Below, one piece after another: positions 56,925 to 64,000 of a stretch of DNA of 64,000 nucleotides. The notes under the pieces are model-generated. The model had not been told where the DNA came from. It was given only the letters and a program-made list of their open reading frames with translations, and did not search any database. Numbering within the stretch: the first letter of the stretch is position 1; each line of letters opens with the position of its first letter. Position numbers and translations under genes: made by a program. The stretch comes from Bacillus sp. DTU_2020_1000418_1_SI_GHA_SEK_038 (GTDB lineage Bacteria; Bacillota; Bacilli; Bacillales; Cytobacillaceae), in assembly GCF_032341175.1 (NCBI RefSeq), contig NZ_CP135435.1, positions 1,860,001 to 1,924,000 on the forward strand, read 5' to 3'.

Positions 56925-58187
56925 TTGAGTACAGTTATAGCCTTTATTATCATATTTGGCGCATTAGTATTTTTTCATGAATTAGGGCATTTTGTATTTG
57001 CGAAAAGAGCAGGGATCCTTTGCCGTGAATTCGCAATTGGGTTCGGACCTAAGGTATTCTCTCATAAAAAGGGAGAAACAACCTACACGATTAGGCTATT
57101 ACCAATTGGGGGCTTTGTCCGCATGGCGGGAGAAGATCCTGAAATGATTGATATAAAGCCAGGATTTAGAGTTGGTTTATTATTTAATGAATCAGAACAA
57201 GTTAAGAAAATTATCCTGAATCAAAAGGAAAAATACCCAGAAGCTAGAGTCATTGAGGTGGAGCATGCAGATATAGAGCATTCTCTGGTCATTAAAGGCT
57301 ACGTTGAAGGGGAAGAGGAAGAAAAACTACAATCATTTACTATTAGCCCAAGTGCATTATTAGTAGAAGATGGAGTTGAAACCCTAATTGCTCCTTACAA
57401 TAGACAGTTTGCTTCAAAGACGCTAGGCCAGAGAACTATGGCTATTTTTGCTGGGCCGATGATGAACTTTATTCTTGCCTTTGTCATTTTTGTCCTTATC
57501 GGACTGCTGCAGGGAATTCCTACGAATGAACCTGAGCTAGGAAAATTAACTCCTGATGGAGCTGCGATATCTGCAGGATTAAAAGAAGGGGATATCATTC
57601 ACAGTATTAACGGAGCTGAAATATCAAGCTGGTCGGATGTTGTTGAGATTATCCGCAAAAATCCGAACAATGAGCTCCAATTCTCCCTTGATCGAGACGG
57701 ACAAGAAATAAACTTGCCTGTTACTCCGAAGGTTCAAGAAGTAGAAGGGGAAAAGATTGGTATAATCGGCGTTTATAGCCCAATGGAAAATTCACCTATT
57801 AAGGCCATTACAAATGGGGCTTTAGAAACGTATAATTGGACTATAGAGATTTTTAAAATGCTGGGTAAATTGATTACTGGACAATTCTCCATTGATGCAT
57901 TATCAGGTCCTGTCGGCATATATGTATCAACTGACACAGTAGCTAAATCGGGTATTTATTATTTGATGAAATGGGCAGGTATACTAAGTATTAACTTAGG
58001 TATCATGAATTTACTTCCAATACCTGCTTTAGATGGCGGAAGATTGATGTTTTTCGCGGTTGAAGCAGTAAGAGGAAAGCCAATTGACCGTCATAAAGAA
58101 GGAATGGTTCATTTTATCGGGTTTGCATTATTAATGCTTTTAATGCTAGTAGTAACCTGGAACGACATTCAAAGATTTTTCTTATAA
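56925..58187 (+). CDS. rasP: Site-2 metalloprotease RasP (RseP family)
   Basis: RasP cleaves anti-sigma factors and FtsL within the membrane. TTG 56925 follows AAAGGTGG and gives 420 residues; an earlier ATG at 56889 lacks a site. The zinc motif HELGH is in the first transmembrane helix (FFHELGHFVFAKRAGI). A PDZ domain is at about residues 195-270. The second metal ligand lies in NLLPIPALDGGR. At least three other membrane helices are visible. In B. subtilis proS follows; here it does not. Confidence 0.96.
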   Translation: MSTVIAFIIIFGALVFFHELGHFVFAKRAGILCREFAIGFGPKVFSHKKGETTYTIRLLPIGGFVRMAGEDPEMIDIKPGFRVGLLFNESEQVKKIILNQKEKYPEARVIEVEHADIEHSLVIKGYVEGEEEEKLQSFTISPSALLVEDGVETLIAPYNRQFASKTLGQRTMAIFAGPMMNFILAFVIFVLIGLLQGIPTNEPELGKLTPDGAAISAGLKEGDIIHSINGAEISSWSDVVEIIRKNPNNELQFSLDRDGQEINLPVTPKVQEVEGEKIGIIGVYSPMENSPIKAITNGALETYNWTIEIFKMLGKLITGQFSIDALSGPVGIYVSTDTVAKSGIYYLMKWAGILSINLGIMNLLPIPALDGGRLMFFAVEAVRGKPIDRHKEGMVHFIGFALLMLLMLVVTWNDIQRFFL

Positions 58188-58200
58188 TATATAGCTATCC

Positions 58201-58278
58201 AAGGGTCATATTCTTTTTGAGTGAAAAGAGTGCGATAATTCTCCGCTTTTTTCACCCTACAGAATCTGACCCTTTTTT
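58201..58278 (+). terminator. Large terminator after rasP, where proS is missing
   Basis: GGGTCA (58203-58208) with adjoining TATTCT pairs with AGAATC-TGACCC near 58261-58272. Inside, GTGAAAA (58221-58227) and TTTTTCAC (about 58248-58255) extend the stem. It is followed by TTTTTT. The long three-part stem closes the uppS-rasP operon. Confidence 0.8.
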
Positions 58279-58279
58279 A

Positions 58280-58343
58280 TTGACATGGGCAATTAAAGAT
58301 CGTTTAAAAGGACAGCCACATGATTAATAGTTCATGTTATAAT
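58280..58343 (+). promoter_or_regulatory. Promoter region of polC
   Basis: Two candidates are visible. One is TTGACA (58280-58285) with TTTAAA (58303-58308) after 17 bases. The other is TATAAT (58338-58343) with TGT just upstream, an extended -10 with a poor -35. Both lie before the polC ATG and after the rasP terminator. Confidence 0.6.
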
Positions 58344-58395
58344 AGACATCGTCTGTATATGTGAAATAGAAAATTAATAGATGGGAGAGAGAACA

Positions 58396-61300
58396 ATGGA
58401 AGCCCTAGGCAATAAAGAGAGATTCCAACTCTTGCTCCAGCAGCTGCAGTTAACTGAAGATTCAATTGTGCAGCATTTTAAACATGCTCAAATAAAGAAA
58501 GTAGTAATTGGGAAGAAAGAAAAAAAGTGGCATTTTCATTTTGAATTTGAGCAAATTCTTCCATTTAATATCTTTAGCCTCTTTTCCACTAAGTTGGCAA
58601 AGGTATTTTCTCATATTGCAAATACATCGTTTACCATTGAGGTTAAGAATAATAAAATTGATGAACAATTAGTGCAGGGGTATTGGAAATATTGTATTCA
58701 AGAAATGGAAGGCATGGCCCCTCCATTAATAAAATTATTAAATGAACAGATTCCTGCCGTGCATGGGAACAAGCTTATTATAAATGTAAGAAACGATACG
58801 GAAGGATTGTCCATCAAAAGAAAATATGCAGAGATTATATCAAGTGTTTATGAAACAGTTGGTTTTCCCACATTATCGATTGATACTGAAATTTCTTCAG
58901 AAGGCGCTAATGAAGAATATCAGAAATTTATCGAGGCTAAACAAAGAGAAGACCAAGAACGCGGGATTCAAGCAATGATTGAAATGCAGAAGAAAGAAGC
59001 TGAAGCAGGGGCTAATGATGCTGCTTCGATTCAAGGCCCGTTAACAATCGGATTAACGATTAAAGATGATGCCGATTTCAGAAAGCTAATTGATATTATC
59101 GATGAAGAACGCCGAGTTGCAATAGAGGGGTATGTGTTTTCTGCGGAAACAAAGGAACTCCGGAGCGGCAGAACACTTTTAACCTTCAAAATTACGGATT
59201 ACACAAGCTCCATAATAGTCAAAATGTTTTCACGGGATAAAGAAGATGCCGCATTGTATCAGCATGTTCAAAAGGGTATGTGGCTGAAGGTGAGAGGCAG
59301 TATCCAAACGGATACCTTTGTTCGTGATCTTGTCATGATTGGAAATGATATAAACGAAATCAAACCAGTCCAAAGACAAGATACAGCACCCGAAAATGAA
59401 AAACGTGTGGAACTTCATCTCCATACCCCAATGAGTCAAATGGATGCCGTCACATCCGTCAGCGCACTTATTAGTCAGGCAAAGAAATGGGGGCATAAGG
59501 CAATAGCTGTAACGGATCACGCAGTCGTACAGTCTTTTCCTGAAGCCTTTAGTGCTGGGAAGAAGAATGATATAAAAATATTGTATGGTGTTGAAGTTAA
59601 CTTAGTAGACGATGGGGTTCCTATTGCCTATAACAGTGCAAAAAGAAAGCTGACTGAAGATACGTATGTAGTATTTGACGTTGAAACGACTGGTTTATCC
59701 GCTGTTTATGACACGATTATTGAGCTTGCAGCGGTTAAGATTCATAACGGAGAAATTATTGATCGCTTTGAGTCCTTTGCGAATCCACACCACCCACTTT
59801 CTGCAACTACTATTAATTTAACTGGAATCACAGATGACCTTGTTGAAAATGCACCTGAAGTAGATGAAGTGCTGCAGAGATTTTATGAGTGGACGGGTGA
59901 TGATATTTTAGTTGCTCATAATGCTTCTTTTGACATGGGATTCTTAAATGTTGGCTATAAGAAAATTGGTTTAGGAAAAGCATCAAATCCAGTAATTGAC
60001 ACATTGGAATTGGCCCGTTTCTTATATCCAGATATGAAAAACCATCGCTTAAATACATTAGCGAAGAAATTTGATGTTGAGTTAACACAGCATCATAGAG
60101 CGATATATGATGCTGAAGCAACTGGTTATCTATTATTAAAGATGTTAAAGGATGCTGCAGAAAAAGAAATTGAATATCATGATCAGTTTAATGATCATAT
60201 GGGTGAGGGGAATGCATACCAGCGTGCTAGACCTTATCATTGTACACTGCTTGCACAAACTGAAGCTGGTTTAAAGAATCTATTTAAGCTTGTTTCTATC
60301 TCTCATATGAATTATTTCTATCGTGTTCCGCGAATTCCAAGATCACTGCTTCAGAAATATCGGGAAGGGCTTCTTGTTGGCTCCGGATGTGATAAAGGTG
60401 AAGTTTTCGAGGGAATGATGCAGAAGTCACCTGAAGAGGTTGAAGATATTGCAGCATTTTACGATTATCTTGAAGTACACCCTAAAGCTGTCTATGCTCA
60501 TTTAATAGAACTAGAACTAGTAAAAAATGAAAAAGCTCTAGAGGAGATCATTGGGAATATTGTTCAATTAGGTGATAAACTAGGTCTTCCTGTTGTCGGA
60601 ACAGGAAATGTCCATTATTTAAACCCAAATGACAAAATATACCGTAAGATCCTGATCAGTTCTCAAGGGGGAGCAAATCCATTAAATCGTCATAAGCTTC
60701 CAGATGTGCATTTTAGAACAACGAATGAAATGCTTGATGCTTTTTCATTTCTGGGGCGTGATATGGCAAAGGAAATTGTCGTAGATAATACGAATAAAAT
60801 TGCCGATATGATTGATGTTATTAAACCAATCAAAGATGATCTGTATACGCCAAAAATCGAAGGCGCAGATGATGAAATGCGGAATATGAGCTATGCAATG
60901 GCAAGAAGAATTTATGGAGATGATCTGCCTGAAATAGTTGAAGCTCGTCTTGAAAAGGAATTAAAAAGTATAATTGGGCATGGCTTTGCTGTTATTTATT
61001 TGATCTCTCATAAATTAGTAAAAAAATCATTAGATGATGGTTATTTAGTTGGTTCACGGGGATCTGTTGGTTCATCCTTTGTTGCAACGATGACAGAGAT
61101 AACAGAAGTAAATCCGCTGCCTCCACATTATGTGTGTCCAGAGTGCAAGCATTCTGAATTCTTCAATGACGGTTCAGTAGGATCTGGATATGACCTGCCG
61201 GACAAGGACTGTCAAAACTGTGGTGCTGCCTATATAAAGGATGGACAAGATATTCCGTTTGAAACCTTCCTTGGTTTCAAAGGGGACAAGGTTCCGGATA

Positions 61301-62715
61301 TTGACTTAAACTTTTCAGGGGAATATCAGCCGCGTGCCCACAACTACACGAAGGTTTTGTTTGGGGAAGACTATGTATACCGGGCGGGTACGATTGGAAC
61401 AGTTGCCGACAAGACAGCATTCGGATATGTAAAAGCCTATCAGCAGGATCATAACCTACAATTAAGAGGTGCAGAGGTTGAACGCCTTGCCTCTGGATGC
61501 ACTGGTGTAAAAAGAACAACTGGTCAGCATCCAGGAGGTATTATCGTTGTTCCTGATTATATGGATATTTTTGATTTTTCACCGATCCAATTTCCGGCTG
61601 ATGATAAAAATTCAGAATGGAAGACAACCCATTTTGATTTCCATTCTATCCATGATAATCTACTTAAACTCGACATTCTTGGACACGATGATCCAACGGT
61701 TATTCGTATGCTGCAAGATTTAAGCGGAATTGATCCGAAAACAATCCCAACAGACGATCCTGAAGTCATGAAAATATTTAGCGGTACAGAATCCTTAGGT
61801 GTAACAGAAGATCAAATCATGTGTAAAACAGGCACGCTTGGTATTCCGGAATTTGGAACACGATTTGTTCGTCAAATGCTTGAAGATACAAAGCCGACAA
61901 CATTTTCCGAGCTCGTTCAAATATCTGGACTTTCTCATGGTACCGATGTTTGGCTAGGTAATGCGCAGGAACTCATTCATAATAAAATTTGTACATTGAG
62001 TGAAGTTATTGGATGTCGTGATGATATTATGGTTTATTTAATTTATCAAGGCCTGGAACCAGCATTTGCCTTTAAAATTATGGAATCCGTTCGTAAAGGT
62101 AAAGGGTTATCCGATGAAATGGAAGAGGAAATGAGGAAGAATCAGGTTCCCGAATGGTATATCGACTCTTGTAAAAAGATAAAATATATGTTCCCTAAAG
62201 CCCATGCTTCTGCTTATGTTTTAATGGCCGTAAGGATTGCTTATTTTAAAGTTCATCATCCTCTTTTGTATTATGCAGCATACTTTACAGTTCGTGCAGA
62301 AGATTTTGATGTGGATGCCATGGTTAAAGGATCGCAATCCATCCGTGCTTTAGTTGAAGAGATAAATGCTAAAGGCCTTGATGCGTCCACAAAGGAAAAG
62401 AACCTATTAACGGTGATGGAGCTGGCCCTTGAAATGTCTGAACGCGGCTTTAGCTTCCAAAAGGTTGACTTATACCGCTCAAGTGCAAATGAATTTATTA
62501 TTGATGGAAATACTTTAATACCTCCATTCAATTCGATTCCTGGACTGGGGACAAATGCGGCCCTTAATATTGTAAAAGCTAGGGAAGTGGGGGAGTTTCT
62601 GTCTAAAGAAGACCTTCAGCAGCGGGGAAGATTATCCAAAACGATCATTGAGTATTTGGACAATCACGGTTGCCTGGAATCACTTCCAGAACAAAATCAG
62701 CTTTCACTATTTTAA
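58396..62715 (+). CDS. polC: DNA polymerase III alpha subunit PolC
   Basis: PolC is the Gram-positive replicative polymerase with built-in proofreading. ATG 58396 lies after GGGAGAGAG and gives 1439 residues, the usual length. Order: N-terminal domain and OB fold; split PHP domain ([17 protein letters not shown]); DnaQ-like 3'-5' exonuclease with DVETTGLS and HNASFDMGF at about 415-590. The polymerase core follows, with GSRGSVGSS, a four-Cys zinc site (CPEC...CQNC) and [14 protein letters not shown]. The C-terminus ends [10 protein letters not shown]. Confidence 0.98.
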   Translation: MEALGNKERFQLLLQQLQLTEDSIVQHFKHAQIKKVVIGKKEKKWHFHFEFEQILPFNIFSLFSTKLAKVFSHIANTSFTIEVKNNKIDEQLVQGYWKYCIQEMEGMAPPLIKLLNEQIPAVHGNKLIINVRNDTEGLSIKRKYAEIISSVYETVGFPTLSIDTEISSEGANEEYQKFIEAKQREDQERGIQAMIEMQKKEAEAGANDAASIQGPLTIGLTIKDDADFRKLIDIIDEERRVAIEGYVFSAETKELRSGRTLLTFKITDYTSSIIVKMFSRDKEDAALYQHVQKGMWLKVRGSIQTDTFVRDLVMIGNDINEIKPVQRQDTAPENEKRVELHLHTPMSQMDAVTSVSALISQAKKWGHKAIAVTDHAVVQSFPEAFSAGKKNDIKILYGVEVNLVDDGVPIAYNSAKRKLTEDTYVVFDVETTGLSAVYDTIIELAAVKIHNGEIIDRFESFANPHHPLSATTINLTGITDDLVENAPEVDEVLQRFYEWTGDDILVAHNASFDMGFLNVGYKKIGLGKASNPVIDTLELARFLYPDMKNHRLNTLAKKFDVELTQHHRAIYDAEATGYLLLKMLKDAAEKEIEYHDQFNDHMGEGNAYQRARPYHCTLLAQTEAGLKNLFKLVSISHMNYFYRVPRIPRSLLQKYREGLLVGSGCDKGEVFEGMMQKSPEEVEDIAAFYDYLEVHPKAVYAHLIELELVKNEKALEEIIGNIVQLGDKLGLPVVGTGNVHYLNPNDKIYRKILISSQGGANPLNRHKLPDVHFRTTNEMLDAFSFLGRDMAKEIVVDNTNKIADMIDVIKPIKDDLYTPKIEGADDEMRNMSYAMARRIYGDDLPEIVEARLEKELKSIIGHGFAVIYLISHKLVKKSLDDGYLVGSRGSVGSSFVATMTEITEVNPLPPHYVCPECKHSEFFNDGSVGSGYDLPDKDCQNCGAAYIKDGQDIPFETFLGFKGDKVPDIDLNFSGEYQPRAHNYTKVLFGEDYVYRAGTIGTVADKTAFGYVKAYQQDHNLQLRGAEVERLASGCTGVKRTTGQHPGGIIVVPDYMDIFDFSPIQFPADDKNSEWKTTHFDFHSIHDNLLKLDILGHDDPTVIRMLQDLSGIDPKTIPTDDPEVMKIFSGTESLGVTEDQIMCKTGTLGIPEFGTRFVRQMLEDTKPTTFSELVQISGLSHGTDVWLGNAQELIHNKICTLSEVIGCRDDIMVYLIYQGLEPAFAFKIMESVRKGKGLSDEMEEEMRKNQVPEWYIDSCKKIKYMFPKAHASAYVLMAVRIAYFKVHHPLLYYAAYFTVRAEDFDVDAMVKGSQSIRALVEEINAKGLDASTKEKNLLTVMELALEMSERGFSFQKVDLYRSSANEFIIDGNTLIPPFNSIPGLGTNAALNIVKAREVGEFLSKEDLQQRGRLSKTIIEYLDNHGCLESLPEQNQLSLF

Positions 62716-62778
62716 TGCTAAGCAGATAATTTTTATTGATAAAAATCGGTCAATCCCTTGACATGATAGCCATTCCAT

Positions 62779-62807
62779 TTGCATTAAAAATTTGGTTATG
62801 GTATAGT
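62779..62807 (+). promoter_or_regulatory. Sigma-A promoter (extended -10) for rimP-nusA
   Basis: TTGCAT (62779-62784), a 17-base spacer and TATAGT (62802-62807) with TGG directly upstream give an extended -10. TTGACA at 62758-62763 is an additional -35-like box without a good partner. Confidence 0.65.
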
Positions 62808-62842
62808 TTTTATGGAAATACTATTAATAACTCTCGTTAAAG

Positions 62843-62864
62843 AAGAGTGGGGCAACCCACTCTT
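62843..62864 (+). other. GCAA-loop hairpin in the rimP leader
   Basis: AAGAGTGGG (62843-62851) and CCCACTCTT (62856-62864) form a perfect 9-bp stem closed by a GCAA tetraloop, followed by TTCGTG rather than a clean T-run. It may be an attenuator or a stability element in the rimP-nusA mRNA. Confidence 0.6.
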
Positions 62865-62954
62865 TCGTGTTGTATACGTTATTTTTAGTTGTAATAATTA
62901 TCCAATATGAATTTAATTTACTTGAAGCCATGAACCGGGTAAAGGAGGGATATT

Positions 62955-63425
62955 ATGAGCAAGGTGACTGATACGGTTGGACAATTAGTCACACCCATTC
63001 TAGATGAGCTAAATATTGAATTAGTTGACATTGAATACGTAAAGGAAGGAAGAGATTGGTTCCTCCGCGTATTTATTGATAAGGAAAATGGTGTCGATAT
63101 TGAGGACTGCGGGTTAGTCAGTGAAAAATTAAGTGAAAAGCTTGATGAGATAGATCCAATTCCTTATAACTATTTCTTAGAGGTTTCATCGCCTGGAGCT
63201 GAACGCCCTCTTAAAAGTGAAAAGGACTTTCAAAAAGCAATTGGCAAAAATGTTTTTATTAAAACCTATGAGCCTATTGATGGTGATAAAACGTTCGAAG
63301 GAATTTTGACTCATTTTGATGGTCAAACAGTAACAGTTGAAATCAAAATTAAAACAAGAAAGAAAAGTATTGATATACCTTATGAAAAAGTTGCAAATGC
63401 TCGCTTAGCAGTTGTTTTTTCATAA
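62955..63425 (+). CDS. rimP: Ribosome maturation factor RimP
   Basis: RimP aids 30S assembly. The 156 residues have the N-terminal domain with [24 protein letters not shown] (24 residues; key elements [11 protein letters not shown] and LRVFID) and [18 protein letters not shown]. The segment [14 protein letters not shown] joins to a C-terminal SH3-like barrel. AAAGGAGGG precedes the ATG. It opens the rimP-nusA-ylxR-infB operon. Confidence 0.97.
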   Translation: MSKVTDTVGQLVTPILDELNIELVDIEYVKEGRDWFLRVFIDKENGVDIEDCGLVSEKLSEKLDEIDPIPYNYFLEVSSPGAERPLKSEKDFQKAIGKNVFIKTYEPIDGDKTFEGILTHFDGQTVTVEIKIKTRKKSIDIPYEKVANARLAVVFS

Positions 63426-63472
63426 AGACCAATTAGCGCTTGCGCTTTTCGATTAAAGGGGGAAAAGATCTC

Positions 63473-64000
63473 ATGAGCAGCGAATTGTTGGATGCTCTCA
63501 CATTACTTGAAAAAGAAAAAGGCATTTCACGTGATGTCATTATTGATGCAATTGAAGCAGCGCTAGTATCTGCATACCGCAGAAACTTCAATCAAGCACA
63601 AAATGTTCGGATTGATTTAAATCTTGGAAACGGAACGATGCGAGTTTTTGCCCGGAAAGAAGTAGTTGAAGAGGTATTTGACCCAAGACTAGAAATTTCC
63701 GTTGAAGATGCCGGGAGAATTAATCCTAATTACCAGGTTGAAGATATAGTGGAATTAGAAGTGACCCCAAAGGACTTCGGCCGAATTGCGGCACAAACAG
63801 CCAAGCAGGTTGTTACACAGCGTGTTCGTGAAGCCGAAAGAGGAATTATATACTCTGAATTTATTGACCGTGAAGAAGATATTATGACAGGGATTGTGCA
63901 GCGTCAGGATTCCAAATTTATTTATGTCAGTCTTGGAAAAATTGAAGCGATTCTTCCTACAAATGAACAAATGCCTAACGAACAATACAAACCGCATGAC
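63473..64000 (+). CDS. nusA: Transcription termination/antitermination factor NusA (3' end outside window)
   Basis: NusA binds RNA polymerase and modulates pausing and termination. The window holds the first 176 codons of the gene. The ATG follows AAAGGGGGAAAAG. The N-terminal domain starts MSSELLDALTLLEKEKGIS and includes IIDAIEAALVSAYRR. The S1 domain begins near residue 135 (EDIMTGIVQRQDSKFIYVSLGKIEAILP, key elements GIVQR and AILP). KH domains would follow beyond the window. Confidence 0.97.
   Translation, partial: MSSELLDALTLLEKEKGISRDVIIDAIEAALVSAYRRNFNQAQNVRIDLNLGNGTMRVFARKEVVEEVFDPRLEISVEDAGRINPNYQVEDIVELEVTPKDFGRIAAQTAKQVVTQRVREAERGIIYSEFIDREEDIMTGIVQRQDSKFIYVSLGKIEAILPTNEQMPNEQYKPHD

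Overview
This window is a stretch of core chromosome from a low-G+C, Gram-positive, motile, endospore-former-type bacterium of the family Bacillaceae. The evidence is gene order (ylxM-ffh-rpsP-khpA-ylqD-rimM-trmD-rplS, codV/xerC-hslVU-codY-flgB, sigD-swrB-rpsB-tsf-pyrH-frr), Bacillus-type variants (PolC, ClpQ/HslV with an N-terminal Ser extension, FliY, CheC/CheD, CodY, SwrB/SwrD) and strong AGGAGG ribosome sites. It is not B. subtilis itself: it has fapA and two extra small genes in the flagellar operon, proS is missing between rasP and polC, and a Bacillaceae-style structured intergenic repeat lies between fliE and fliF. Every supported gene is on the + strand. No tRNA, rRNA, CRISPR array, prophage or insertion sequence was seen.

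Layout. 1-277: tail of an unrecognised basic protein where ftsY would be expected. 415-5048: protein targeting and translation genes (ylxM, ffh, rpsP, khpA, ylqD, rimM, trmD, rplS). 5249-9196: signal peptidase, RbgA GTPase, RNase HII, then the ylqG-ylqH pair, which resembles FliK plus the cytoplasmic part of FlhB. 9294-11385: succinyl-CoA synthetase. 11491-17190: DNA uptake and topology, tRNA methylation and recombination (dprA, topA, trmFO, xerC). 17267-20116: hslV-hslU-codY, closed by a strong terminator.

20517-50542: one uninterrupted fla/che operon of about 35 genes. In order it encodes the rod and MS-ring proteins, the switch, the export ATPase, hook-length control and hook, the FliM/FliY C-ring, CheY, the export gate (FliO/Z, P, Q, R, FlhB, FlhA), the placement GTPases FlhF/FlhG, the chemotaxis core (CheB, A, W, C, D), the late flagellar sigma factor SigD, FapA and the swarming proteins. 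Early genes build the basal body and hook, then SigD switches on late genes elsewhere. I see no terminator between swrB and the rpsB promoter.

50696-58187: translation and envelope genes (rpsB, tsf, pyrH, frr, uppS, cdsA, dxr, rasP). 58396-62715: polC. 62955-64000: the start of the rimP-nusA operon, with nusA cut by the window end. Regulatory structure visible includes a probable L19 leader before rplS, a three-tier hairpin leader before rpsB, several good sigma-A promoters (rpsP, rplS, rpsB, polC, rimP) and Rho-independent terminators. The region is mostly ordinary core genome. The items most worth a second look are the ylqG/ylqH FliK-FlhB-like pair with a possible SigD box upstream, the fliE-fliF repeat, the rpsB leader and the left-edge protein.
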